The translations under genes and the position numbers were made by a program. This document shows positions 45,694 to 54,455 of a DNA stretch of 64,000 nucleotides, piece after piece. The notes below the pieces were generated by a model. It was given only the letters and a program-made list of their open reading frames with translations. It ran no database searches and was not told where the DNA came from. Numbering within the stretch: position 1 is the stretch's first letter; every line of letters begins with the position of its first letter. This stretch comes from Campylobacter concisus (GTDB lineage Bacteria; Campylobacterota; Campylobacteria; Campylobacterales; Campylobacteraceae): assembly GCF_003048835.2 (NCBI RefSeq), contig NZ_CP060705.1, positions 124,001 through 188,000 on the forward strand. The letters are read 5' to 3'.

Positions 45694-46919
45694 GCCAAGC
45701 ACCAAACCGCTTAAAACCATTTTTTGAAAATTTAGAATTTGAGCAAAATGACGGCAAGATGATACTAAATTTTGGCCCGCAGCACCCAAGTGCACATGGT
45801 CAGCTAAAGCTTGTGCTTGAGCTTGACGGCGAAAAGGTCGTGCGCGCTATGCCAGAGGTTGGCTTTATGCACCGAGGTGTTGAAAAGATGGCTGAAAATA
45901 TGACCTATCAGGAATTTATCCCAGTAACTGACAGGGTCGATTACATCGCATCGAGTGCGAATAACTACGCATTTTGCGCCGCTGTGGAGAAGCTTTGTGC
46001 TATCGAAGTGCCTCGCCGTGCGCAGATCATTAGAGTCATGCTTTTAGAGCTAAACCGCATCAGCTCGCACCTTTTATTTTTAGCTACGCACGCCCTTGAC
46101 GTGGGGGCAATGAGCGTCTTTTTATACGCATTTAGAGAGCGCGAATACGTCCTTGATCTCATAGAAAAATACTGCGGCGCAAGGCTAACTCATAGCTCCA
46201 TAAGGATCGGTGGTGTGCCGCTTGATCTGCCTGATGGCTGGTGCGAGGAGCTGCTTAAATTTTGCGAGAAATTTCCAAGCGACATCACGCTTTACGAAGA
46301 TCTGCTAAGTGAAAATAGAATTTGGCAAGTAAGGCTAATAGACGTGGGCGTAGTTAGCAAAGAGCTAGCCCTTAGTAGCGGCTGCTCTGGCGTCATGCTA
46401 AGAGCAAGTGGTGTGGCGCGCGACATCAGAAAAGAAGAGCCATATCTCATCTACGACGAGCTAGAATTTGACGTGCCTTACGCCACCAAGGGCGACTGCT
46501 ACGCAAGATACCTACTTTATATGAAAGAGATGCGCGAGTGCGTGAAAATTTTAAAGCAGTGCGTAAGCAAATATCAGACCAGCAGTCCTGCCATCATCGC
46601 CGACGCACCAGAGTATGTGAGCGCTTCAAAAGAGCAGATAATGAGCCAAAACTACTCGCTCATGCAGCATTTTGTGCTGATAACTCAGGGGCTAAAGCCA
46701 CCAAAGGGCGAAATTTACTTTGCTAGTGAGTCGCCAAAGGGCGAGCTTGGAATTTATATAAACTCAGACGGCAGCGCAAGCCCATACCGCCTAAAAATTC
46801 GCACGCCAAGTTTTTGGCACTGCGCTATTTATGAAGATCTGCTTGTGGGTCAATACGTGGCCGATGTCGCTGCGATAATAGGCAGCACAAATATCATCTT
46901 AGGCGAGGTTGATAGATGA
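45690..46919 (+). CDS. nuoD: Complex I subunit D (49-kDa, quinone-binding)
   Basis: 409 residues from a TTG start overlapping the nuoC stop (TTGA), with AAAGGAACGACC upstream. The quinone-site motif NFGPQHPSAHGQLKLVLEL is near residue 28, followed by PEVGFMHRGVEKMAENMTY and TDRVDYIASSANNYAF. It forms the quinone pocket with NuoB. It ends in an ATGA overlap with the next gene. Confidence 0.97.
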   Translation: MSQAPNRLKPFFENLEFEQNDGKMILNFGPQHPSAHGQLKLVLELDGEKVVRAMPEVGFMHRGVEKMAENMTYQEFIPVTDRVDYIASSANNYAFCAAVEKLCAIEVPRRAQIIRVMLLELNRISSHLLFLATHALDVGAMSVFLYAFREREYVLDLIEKYCGARLTHSSIRIGGVPLDLPDGWCEELLKFCEKFPSDITLYEDLLSENRIWQVRLIDVGVVSKELALSSGCSGVMLRASGVARDIRKEEPYLIYDELEFDVPYATKGDCYARYLLYMKEMRECVKILKQCVSKYQTSSPAIIADAPEYVSASKEQIMSQNYSLMQHFVLITQGLKPPKGEIYFASESPKGELGIYINSDGSASPYRLKIRTPSFWHCAIYEDLLVGQYVADVAAIIGSTNIILGEVDR

Positions 46920-47146
46920 GAAAGGTTGATCTTAGGCATCTAAAGGGCGAGTTTTTGAGCGCTCTTGGACAGCAGATAAAGGCTAGCGAGCCAGACGAAG
47001 TGGTGATATTTTTGTTTGAGATAGGTGATTACAGCGGTGTTGAGAAAGCTGTAAATTTGGCTTATAACCTAAACTGCGAGGTGATGAACTCGCTTAAATT
47101 TAACCAAGTTGATTGGACATTAACGATAAAAAAGGGCAAGATATGA
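46916..47146 (+). CDS. Campylobacter-type replacement subunit in the nuoE position
   Basis: 76 residues. It occupies the nuoE slot but lacks the four cysteines of the NuoE 2Fe-2S cluster; only one Cys is present. It corresponds by position to Cj1575c, a small protein found in Campylobacter and Helicobacter complex I. In those organisms the NADH dehydrogenase module is missing and the enzyme takes electrons from another donor, reported to be flavodoxin. Both ends overlap neighbours by four nt (ATGA). Confidence 0.85.
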   Translation: MRKVDLRHLKGEFLSALGQQIKASEPDEVVIFLFEIGDYSGVEKAVNLAYNLNCEVMNSLKFNQVDWTLTIKKGKI

Positions 47147-47853
47147 AATTTAATGATCTAGTAGCAGGCAAGAGCCTAAGTATCGCAAATTTACTAAGTT
47201 TGAGCGACAAAAATTTAGCAAAAAAGATAAAAGAGCACGAGTTTAAATACATCTCATGCTTTGAAGATAACGAGCTTGGCAGTAAAAATTTGATCCGCTG
47301 TGAGATAGGATCGATCAGCTATGTCTTAGCGCTTCTTTGTAAGTATGCAAATTTGGTGCAAAATGAGTTTTTTGACGAGCTTGATGATGGGCTCATAAGT
47401 GGCGAGTGTAACGTGGGAGAAGAGGAGTTTGAGGAGCTTGGCGAGTGGATAAAGGACGTTAAAAACGTGATCATCGATGACTCTTTTTTTACTCATCCAG
47501 ATAAAGATGCGATCTTTTGGCTACTTGAAATTTTAGGCAAAAATGTCGTCTTAGCAGGCGGCGAAGTGAGAGAATTTGCAGCAGGCGGCGAAGTTGGCGA
47601 GCTAAGAGAGCTTGATAACTTTGACGGAGCGGTCGTCTATCTAAACAAAAACGCAAGCGACGAGATCGTGGGCGGCGTGCAGTTTGGCATAGTGGCAAAG
47701 GCAAAGGATGGCGAAACCTTAAATTTAAAGGCAAAAGACTTTAGCGTGAGTGCTAAATTTAGGCTTGATCCAGCGCTAAAAGGCACGGTTGCCGTGCTTG
47801 GCGCAAAAGAGTTTGATGGATATGCATTTAAACAAGTAGTAGTTAGCAAATGA
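47143..47853 (+). CDS. Campylobacter-type replacement subunit in the nuoF position
   Basis: 236 residues from the ATG at 47143 (ATGA overlap with the preceding stop, AAGGGCAAG upstream); an in-frame start 30 nt earlier lies inside the previous gene. There is no FMN/NADH-binding GxGxxG motif and no 4Fe-4S ligand pattern, so it is not a true NuoF. It corresponds to Cj1574c by position. It is acidic and contains short FAAGGEVGELREL-type repeats near residue 150. It is likely the docking subunit for the alternative electron donor, which is inference from its position. Confidence 0.85.
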   Translation: MKFNDLVAGKSLSIANLLSLSDKNLAKKIKEHEFKYISCFEDNELGSKNLIRCEIGSISYVLALLCKYANLVQNEFFDELDDGLISGECNVGEEEFEELGEWIKDVKNVIIDDSFFTHPDKDAIFWLLEILGKNVVLAGGEVREFAAGGEVGELRELDNFDGAVVYLNKNASDEIVGGVQFGIVAKAKDGETLNLKAKDFSVSAKFRLDPALKGTVAVLGAKEFDGYAFKQVVVSK

Positions 47854-50150
47854 AAATCACCATAAACGATCAAATTTTAGAGGCTAGCGAGGGCGAGAGC
47901 ATCCTAAACATCGCAAGGGCAAATGGCATCTACATCCCTGCGCTTTGCTACCTTAGCGGCTGTTCGCCAACGCTTGCTTGCAGGCTTTGCATGGTCGAGG
48001 CAAACGGCAAAGTGGTCTATAGCTGCAACGCCAAAGCCAAAGAGGATATGCAAATTTATACAAATACGCCAGAAATCGCTGCCGAGCGAAATGCGATCAT
48101 GCAGACCTACTGCGTCAATCACCCCCTTCAATGTGGCGTTTGCGATAAAAGCGGCGAGTGTGAGCTGCAAAATTTAACTACGATCTTAAATGTAAAAGGG
48201 CAAAATTTTGCCATTACAGACACGCACAAACCGCACAAAAAATGGGGACTCATAAACTACGACCCAGCTCTTTGCGTGGTCTGCGAGAGGTGCGTGACGG
48301 TTTGTAAAGATAAGATCGGAGAAAGTGCGCTAAAAACGGTGCCAAGAGGCGTTGAAGTGCCAAAAGAGCTAAAAGATAGCATGCCAAAAGATGCCTACGC
48401 CGTATTTAGCAAGATGCAAAAGAGCCTAATTGGCCCAAGCGTTGGCGAAAATTTGGACTGCTCGTTTTGTGGCGAATGTATAAGCGTTTGCCCTGTTGGA
48501 GCGCTTGTTAGTTCAAATTTTCAGTATAGCTCAAACGTCTGGGAGCTAAGCCGTGTCCCAGCGGCAAATCCGCACCAAAGCGACTGCGAGCTCATTTTTT
48601 ATGACGTAAAAGAAAAGAGCACTAGCGATAGAAGGGCTCAAATTTATCGTGTGAGCAATGACTTTCACTTTGGCGAGATAAGTGGCGCTGCTAGGTTTGC
48701 CTACGACTTTCACAACGAAAATGCCCGCAAAAATGAGACGAAATTTAACGAGCTCATTTCAAATTTTAAAAACGGCAACATAAAAAATATAAAATTTAAT
48801 AGCTTCATAACAAACGAAGAGGCGCTTATTTTGGAGCGCTTGAGGGAGAAATTTGATCTAAATTTACTAAACGATGAGGCTTTTAAATTTCAAAATTTCA
48901 TAAATATTTTTAGCGAATTTAGCGGTCTTAGCTCATATAACGCAGACTACGAGAGCCTAAAAAATAGCGACTTTATCATCACTGCTGGCAGCTTCTTGCG
49001 CCATGAGAGCCCAGTGACAAGCTATAAGTTAAATAACGCCCTAAAAATGAATAAAGCTAGTGGAATTTACTTTCATCACATCGCCGATGAGGTGGTAAAG
49101 AAATTTTCAAAGAATTTCGCCTGTGTGAGCCATGAGGCTGGGGATTTGGAGCAAATTTTACTCTTTGTGCTTAAAAACTGGGGCGAAAATTTACCAGCAG
49201 CACTTCAGGCAAGAGTTGAAAAATTTGATGAAAACTTTGGCTTAGAAGTAGCTGCCCTCTGCGAGGGCAAGGCTAAATTTACGCTCATTTTGGGTAGTGA
49301 CTTTTACGCTCATGAAAATGCAAATTTACTTGCCGCTCTTGCTGGAGTGATCGCAAGATCTACGCCCTTTGCTGTGATGCTAATACCGCCTCGCACAAAC
49401 TCGCTTGGCGTGGCTAAAATTTGCACGCTTTCACGCGAGAAAAAGCCTGGCAAGACGCTAGGATACAATGAAATGGGCGAGTTTAAATTTAGCATTTTTG
49501 AGGGCGACCTTGACGCTGGTGCGCTAAATCAGCAAGAGGGCACATTTACAAGCATAAATAACGAAGTAGTGCCGACAAATGCGGCTTTGGCACATGGTGG
49601 CTACTTTTTAAACGACATCACAAACGCACTTGGACTGGCGGCTAAAAATACGATTGATTATACAGCGCAGCTACCAAAGAAGAAGGGCTATAAGGGCGTT
49701 AAATTTGATGATTTAGAAAATTTTTACGCAAATGATGGCACAAGTCATAGAGGCTACAAGCTTGAAATCTCAAATTTCACGCCAAAAGAGGATATAGAGC
49801 CACTTTTTAAAGAGAAAAATGAGCTAAATTTAAAAGAAGATGAAGCGCTAATAAGCCTTGCAAATCCTATAAATTTACCTTCATTTTTTGCAAACTATGC
49901 TATCGGGACCGCAAAACGCGCGAAACTTTACGCAAGTAGCGAGTTTATGGCTAAATTTGAAATTTCACAAAATAAAGCGATCATTTTAGAAAAAAATGGG
50001 CAAAAGCTTGCCATTTGTGTGGAGCTTGATAGCGAGCTAGGAGGCATTGGCGCCTATCTTGGCGACTACGACGAGAAGCTTGATGTAAGCGCCATTTTTG
50101 AGGGTAACTGCTACGCTAGCGTAAAAATAATAAAGGCAGAGAATGAGTGA
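47850..50150 (+). CDS. nuoG: Complex I subunit G (iron-sulfur protein)
   Basis: 766 residues. The N-terminus binds a 2Fe-2S cluster (Cys 33, 44, 47, 59), followed by the His-Cys ligated 4Fe-4S motif (NHPLQCGVCDKSGECELQ) and a ferredoxin-like pair (ALCVVCERCVTVC and LDCSFCGECISVCP). Where the N7 cluster CxxCxxxC motif lies in E. coli NuoG, only one Cys is seen (AANPHQSDCELIF), so N7 appears absent. The rest is a degenerate molybdopterin-enzyme-like domain. It carries electrons from the alternative donor towards NuoI. It overlaps nuoH by 8 nt. Confidence 0.94.
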   Translation: MKITINDQILEASEGESILNIARANGIYIPALCYLSGCSPTLACRLCMVEANGKVVYSCNAKAKEDMQIYTNTPEIAAERNAIMQTYCVNHPLQCGVCDKSGECELQNLTTILNVKGQNFAITDTHKPHKKWGLINYDPALCVVCERCVTVCKDKIGESALKTVPRGVEVPKELKDSMPKDAYAVFSKMQKSLIGPSVGENLDCSFCGECISVCPVGALVSSNFQYSSNVWELSRVPAANPHQSDCELIFYDVKEKSTSDRRAQIYRVSNDFHFGEISGAARFAYDFHNENARKNETKFNELISNFKNGNIKNIKFNSFITNEEALILERLREKFDLNLLNDEAFKFQNFINIFSEFSGLSSYNADYESLKNSDFIITAGSFLRHESPVTSYKLNNALKMNKASGIYFHHIADEVVKKFSKNFACVSHEAGDLEQILLFVLKNWGENLPAALQARVEKFDENFGLEVAALCEGKAKFTLILGSDFYAHENANLLAALAGVIARSTPFAVMLIPPRTNSLGVAKICTLSREKKPGKTLGYNEMGEFKFSIFEGDLDAGALNQQEGTFTSINNEVVPTNAALAHGGYFLNDITNALGLAAKNTIDYTAQLPKKKGYKGVKFDDLENFYANDGTSHRGYKLEISNFTPKEDIEPLFKEKNELNLKEDEALISLANPINLPSFFANYAIGTAKRAKLYASSEFMAKFEISQNKAIILEKNGQKLAICVELDSELGGIGAYLGDYDEKLDVSAIFEGNCYASVKIIKAENE

Positions 50151-51138
50151 AATGCTATTTTTCGTGATAACAACTATTGTTAAAGCAGTCGTCATCTTAG
50201 CCGTCATGGCGAGCCTTGCAGGACTTGCGACTTATGCTGAAAGAAAGGTGCTTGCCTACATGCAGCGCCGCGTGGGACCTGATATGGTAGGGCCTGCTGG
50301 CGTGCTTCAGATCGTGGCTGACATGATAAAACTCTTTACAAAAGAGGATATCCTCCCAGCAAATGCAAATAAATTTATCTTTTTAATAGCCCCTCTCATC
50401 TCTGCTATCGCGGCATTTGCAGCGCTTGCGCCGGTGCCATTTTTGCCTGAGTTTGAAATTTTTGGGCATACGATTAGACCGATACTTGCTGACATAAACG
50501 TAGGCGTTTTATATATCGCTGGCGTGGCAGCGGTTTGCGTCTTTTCGCCACTTGCAGCAGGCCTTGCAAGCTACAATAAATTTGCACTAATCAGCGCTGC
50601 TCGTGCAGTCGTATCGCTTCTTAGCTTCGAAGTGGTCGCTGGTATGGCGCTTTTAAGCGTTGTCATGGTGACTAGCTCACTCTCGTTAGTTGATATAAAC
50701 AACTACCAAAAAGGCATATTTAACTGGCTCATCTTCAAGCAACCCCTAGCCTTCGTGCTTTTCGTGATGGCAAGCTTTGTGGAGTGCAACAGAACGCCAT
50801 TTTGTCTAACAGAAAACGAGACCGAGATCGTAGCAGGTTATGGCACCGAGTATAGCGGCATGAGATGGGCGATGTTTTTCATCGGCGAATACACAAACAT
50901 GATCGCAGCAAGCATCATCATAACGCTCCTATTTTTGGGTGGTTTTAACGAGTTTTTATTTATCCCGGGTGCTTTGATGATCATCTTAAAATCAAGCCTA
51001 GTCTTTTTCTTTTTTCTCTGGACGAGGGCGTCGTGGCCACATCTAAGGGTTGATCAGCTTAGTATGCTTTGCTGGAAAATTTTACTTCCGCTTGGCATCT
51101 TAAATGTCGTAATCACCGGCTTTGCACTACTTATCTAA
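50143..51138 (+). CDS. nuoH: Complex I subunit H
   Basis: 331 residues with eight membrane segments. The conserved AERKVLAYMQRRVGPDMVGP loop near residue 31 and the VECNRTPFCLTENETEIVAG loop near residue 205 (where most species have RxPFDLxExE) line the quinone access path. The charged EYS and EYTN residues that relay protons are present. The start overlaps the end of nuoG, and nuoI follows after 8 bp. Confidence 0.97.
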   Translation: MSEMLFFVITTIVKAVVILAVMASLAGLATYAERKVLAYMQRRVGPDMVGPAGVLQIVADMIKLFTKEDILPANANKFIFLIAPLISAIAAFAALAPVPFLPEFEIFGHTIRPILADINVGVLYIAGVAAVCVFSPLAAGLASYNKFALISAARAVVSLLSFEVVAGMALLSVVMVTSSLSLVDINNYQKGIFNWLIFKQPLAFVLFVMASFVECNRTPFCLTENETEIVAGYGTEYSGMRWAMFFIGEYTNMIAASIIITLLFLGGFNEFLFIPGALMIILKSSLVFFFFLWTRASWPHLRVDQLSMLCWKILLPLGILNVVITGFALLI

Positions 51139-51146
51139 GGCGTAAA

Positions 51147-51785
51147 ATGAGCGAGAAAAGATATATTTTGATAGACGAAAAGATAGAGCCAAAAGGGGCA
51201 TTTGATAAATTTAAGCACTTCATCGCCGCTACTTTTAAGCTTGATCTTTTAGTGGGGCTAAAGATCACGCTAAAGCAGATGCTCTTTAGCAAGTCGCACA
51301 CTCTAAAATACCCTATGCAAAAGATGCAGCTAAACGCCAGATATAGGGGAATTCATAGGCTTTTAAAATTTGTTGAAAGCGAAAATGAGCGCTGCATAGG
51401 CTGTGGATTATGCGAGAAAATTTGCGTTAGCAACTGCATCTCGATGAAAACTTCGCTTGGCGAAGATGGTCGTAAAAAGGTCGCAAGCTATACGATAAAT
51501 TTAAGCAGGTGCGTCTATTGCGGATTTTGCGCTGATGTCTGCCCTGAGCTTGCTATCGTCTGCGGGCAAGAATATGAGGTCGCAAGTGAAAATAAAATCC
51601 TCTTTGGCACAAAGGCTGAGTTTTTAACAGATGATAAATTTTTAAAAGATCAAACCGAGTTTGAGGGCTATGGTGCACTACCTAAAAATGCTGATAGCTT
51701 GGTGAAAAAGACGCCAAATGCGCTTACAAATGATGATAAGGCAGAAGTGATGGATATAAATTTAAAAGGGTCAAGCGATGTATGA
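51147..51785 (+). CDS. nuoI: Complex I subunit I (two 4Fe-4S ferredoxin)
   Basis: 212 residues from the ATG at 51147, after AAGGCGTAAA; the frame opens further upstream inside nuoH, but that part is not conserved NuoI. Two 4Fe-4S motifs (CIGCGLCEKIC and CVYCGFCADVC) bind clusters N6a and N6b, linking NuoG to NuoB. A basic C-terminal tail follows. It overlaps nuoJ by 8 nt. Confidence 0.96.
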   Translation: MSEKRYILIDEKIEPKGAFDKFKHFIAATFKLDLLVGLKITLKQMLFSKSHTLKYPMQKMQLNARYRGIHRLLKFVESENERCIGCGLCEKICVSNCISMKTSLGEDGRKKVASYTINLSRCVYCGFCADVCPELAIVCGQEYEVASENKILFGTKAEFLTDDKFLKDQTEFEGYGALPKNADSLVKKTPNALTNDDKAEVMDINLKGSSDV

Positions 51786-52314
51786 GAGCTTTGCATTTTA
51801 TCTTTTTAGCGCCCTTATATTAGTTAGTTTTTCTTTTAGCGTGTTTTGTAAAAACGCCCTAAATGCGGTCTCTGCGCTAGCTGCTGGCATGGTTTTTATC
51901 TCGGCTATATTTTTCTTGCTTGGGGCTGAGTTTTTAGGCGTGGTGCAAATCGTCGTCTATACAGGCGCAGTGGTCGTTTTATACGCATTTGCGATGATGT
52001 TTTTTGACACCAGCAAGGAGTGCGAGCCAAAAAGTGGCAAAAAAGCAAAGATCATCATCTATCTTTTAAGCAGCTTCATAGCGCTTCTTTTGATATTTAT
52101 CTTTTTAGCGCCGATCTATAGCGCAAAGCAAGAGGTGGTAAATTCTACCCTTGCTAGCCTTGGCAATATCGAAGCGGTTGGAATTTTGCTCTTTAGCAAG
52201 TATCTGCTAGCCTTTGAGATGTGCGCTATCATGCTACTTGTGGCGATGGTGGCTGGCATCATTTTGATACATAAAGATATGAACGCACAAAGCAGCCTTG
52301 AGGAGATGCTATGA
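51778..52314 (+). CDS. nuoJ: Complex I subunit J
   Basis: 178 residues with five membrane segments. The third carries the conserved VQIVVYTGAVVVLYAFAMMF motif, including the pi-bulge region that couples quinone reduction to proton pumping. It overlaps nuoI by 8 nt and nuoK by 4 nt (ATGA). Confidence 0.95.
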   Translation: MYESFAFYLFSALILVSFSFSVFCKNALNAVSALAAGMVFISAIFFLLGAEFLGVVQIVVYTGAVVVLYAFAMMFFDTSKECEPKSGKKAKIIIYLLSSFIALLLIFIFLAPIYSAKQEVVNSTLASLGNIEAVGILLFSKYLLAFEMCAIMLLVAMVAGIILIHKDMNAQSSLEEML

Positions 52315-52613
52315 TAGGACTTACTCACTACCTCATCCTAGCAAGCCTAGTCTTTGTCATAGGGCTTGTTGGCATAATGAGAAGAAGAAATTTGATAATG
52401 CTATTTTTCTCAAGCGAAATTTTACTAAACTCAGCAAACATCGCACTTGCAGCTATCTCGAAATACTACTTTGATCTAACTGGGCAGATCATCGCATTTT
52501 TTATAGTAGCCATCGCTGCTAGCGAGGTCGCTGTGGGGCTTGGGCTGCTCGTGCTTTGGTATAAAAAGACTGGCAGCATCAGTTTAGATTCGATGACAAA
52601 TATGAAAGGCTAA
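52311..52613 (+). CDS. nuoK: Complex I subunit K
   Basis: 100 residues with three membrane segments. The conserved glutamates lie in FSSEILLNSANIALA (second segment) and ASEVAVGLGLLV (third), as in NuoK of other bacteria. The gene begins within the nuoJ stop and ends 3 bp before nuoL. Confidence 0.96.
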   Translation: MIGLTHYLILASLVFVIGLVGIMRRRNLIMLFFSSEILLNSANIALAAISKYYFDLTGQIIAFFIVAIAASEVAVGLGLLVLWYKKTGSISLDSMTNMKG

Positions 52614-52616
52614 GAG

Positions 52617-54455
52617 ATGATTTTATTTTGTATTTCGCTATTTTTTCCGCTTCTTAGCTTCATTATAGCTGGCATCTTTTCGCATAGCAGTAAGAATTTA
52701 TTTATCGGTCTTTTTTGCTCGCTTCTCATGATCGCTAGTGCCACAGCTTCGCTTATGCTAACGGCTAGCCTTAGCGTAGATGAGCCTTTAAATTTAACCA
52801 TAAAAGAGTTTATAAACTTAGGCTCGCTTGATCTTAGCTTTAGCTTCTACCTTGACGCGATTAGCCTTGTGATGCTTAGCACCGTGGGCGTGGTCGCTAG
52901 CATCGTGCATATCTACTCCATTGGCTACATGAGAGATGACGCGAGTTTTAACCGCTTTTTTAGCTACCTTGGGCTCTTTGTCTTTTGCATGAACGTCCTT
53001 GTATCAAGCGATAACTTCATAGGGCTCTTTATCGGCTGGGAGGGCGTTGGTCTTTGCTCGTGGCTGCTCATTGGCTTTTGGTATAAAAGGCCTAGCGCAA
53101 ACGTCGCTGCAAACGAAGCTTTCGTGATGAATAGAGTGGCTGACCTTGCCATGCTTGTTGGCATTTTTTATATATTTTATAGCTTTGGCTCACTTAAATT
53201 TAGCGAGGTTTTTAACGCTAGAAGCGACCTTTCTGGGCTAAATTTAGGCGTCATCGCCACGCTACTTTTTATAGGTGCCATGGGTAAAAGCGCGCAGTTT
53301 CCATTTCACACTTGGCTTGCAAACGCCATGGAGGGACCAACGCCGGTTTCTGCCCTCATCCACGCTGCGACCATGGTAACAGCTGGCGTCTATCTAGTCA
53401 TACGTGCAAATTTCATCTTTGCAAATGTGCCTGAAGTATCGCACTTTATAGCCTGCCTTGGCGCATTTGTAGCGGTATTTGCCGCAAGCATCGCGCTAGT
53501 GCATAATGATCTTAAAAAGATAGTCGCCTACTCGACGCTTTCGCAGCTTGGATATATGTTTGTAGCCGCTGGTCTTGGCGCTTATAAGATCGCACTTTTT
53601 CACCTTGTCACGCATGCATTTTTCAAGTCGCTTCTATTTTTGTGCGCTGGCAACGTCATGCATGCGATGAATGACGAGCTAAATATCAAAAAAATGGGCG
53701 GACTTTATAAATTTATGAAGCCAACAGCACTTCTTTCTATCATCGCAAGCTGCGCGCTGGCTGGCTTTTATCCATTTGCTGGCTTTTTTTCTAAAGATAA
53801 AATTTTAGAGGTCGCCTTTAGTGAAGATAAAATTTTGTGGGTCGTCTTGCTATTTGGCGCGGTGCTTACGGCATTTTATAGCTTTAGGCTTGTCATGCTA
53901 GTCTTTTTTGCAAAGCCAAAGAGCGACACTCACACACATGAAGCCAAAAACTACATGCTTGTTGGCATGAGTGTGCTCGGCGTTCTCTCGGTCATTAGTG
54001 GCTTTTTTTGGAGCAACTTTAGCGAGTTTTTAAGTAATAGCCTTGGGGATTTTAAGCTAAATTTATCTCACAGCAGTGAAATTTTCTTACTCGTTTTAAC
54101 GCTTGGCTTAGTTCTTGCAAGCGCTGGCTTTGCTGTCTTTGCTTATAAAAAAGAAATTTTTAAAGAGAGCATTTGCGAAAGCAAAATTTATAAAATTTTG
54201 CAAAATGCCTACTTTATACCAAAATTTTATGAGAAATTTTTTATAAATGGCTACGCTTTAATCTCTAAAATTTGTAAGAAATTTGATGAGATGATAGTTG
54301 ATAAAAGTGTTGATTTTGTAGCACTTTTGGTTACTAAATTTGCATATCTTGCAAACAAAATGCAAAGTGGCGATCTTAGCGTCATGCTTAGATTTATGGT
54401 CGCTGGATTTGCCTTGCTTTTAAGCTTTATATTTTTATTAAACGGAGCCAAATAA
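52617..54455 (+). CDS. nuoL: Complex I subunit L (antiporter-like proton pump)
   Basis: 612 residues with many membrane segments. The antiporter core motifs GWEGVGLCSWLLIGFWY and LIHAATMVTAGVYLVIR are present, and the key lysine/histidine channel residues fall in the expected helices (GKSAQFPFHTWL, HNDLKKIVAYSTLSQLGYMF). The long C-terminal amphipathic helix and last membrane segment are retained. It shares one base with the start of nuoM (TAATG). Confidence 0.97.
   Translation: MILFCISLFFPLLSFIIAGIFSHSSKNLFIGLFCSLLMIASATASLMLTASLSVDEPLNLTIKEFINLGSLDLSFSFYLDAISLVMLSTVGVVASIVHIYSIGYMRDDASFNRFFSYLGLFVFCMNVLVSSDNFIGLFIGWEGVGLCSWLLIGFWYKRPSANVAANEAFVMNRVADLAMLVGIFYIFYSFGSLKFSEVFNARSDLSGLNLGVIATLLFIGAMGKSAQFPFHTWLANAMEGPTPVSALIHAATMVTAGVYLVIRANFIFANVPEVSHFIACLGAFVAVFAASIALVHNDLKKIVAYSTLSQLGYMFVAAGLGAYKIALFHLVTHAFFKSLLFLCAGNVMHAMNDELNIKKMGGLYKFMKPTALLSIIASCALAGFYPFAGFFSKDKILEVAFSEDKILWVVLLFGAVLTAFYSFRLVMLVFFAKPKSDTHTHEAKNYMLVGMSVLGVLSVISGFFWSNFSEFLSNSLGDFKLNLSHSSEIFLLVLTLGLVLASAGFAVFAYKKEIFKESICESKIYKILQNAYFIPKFYEKFFINGYALISKICKKFDEMIVDKSVDFVALLVTKFAYLANKMQSGDLSVMLRFMVAGFALLLSFIFLLNGAK

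Noticed and set aside
47489-48177. Several Arg/Leu-rich frames on both strands across the nuoF-position gene and nuoG
   Set aside because: They are shadows of conserved nuo genes with no start signals.
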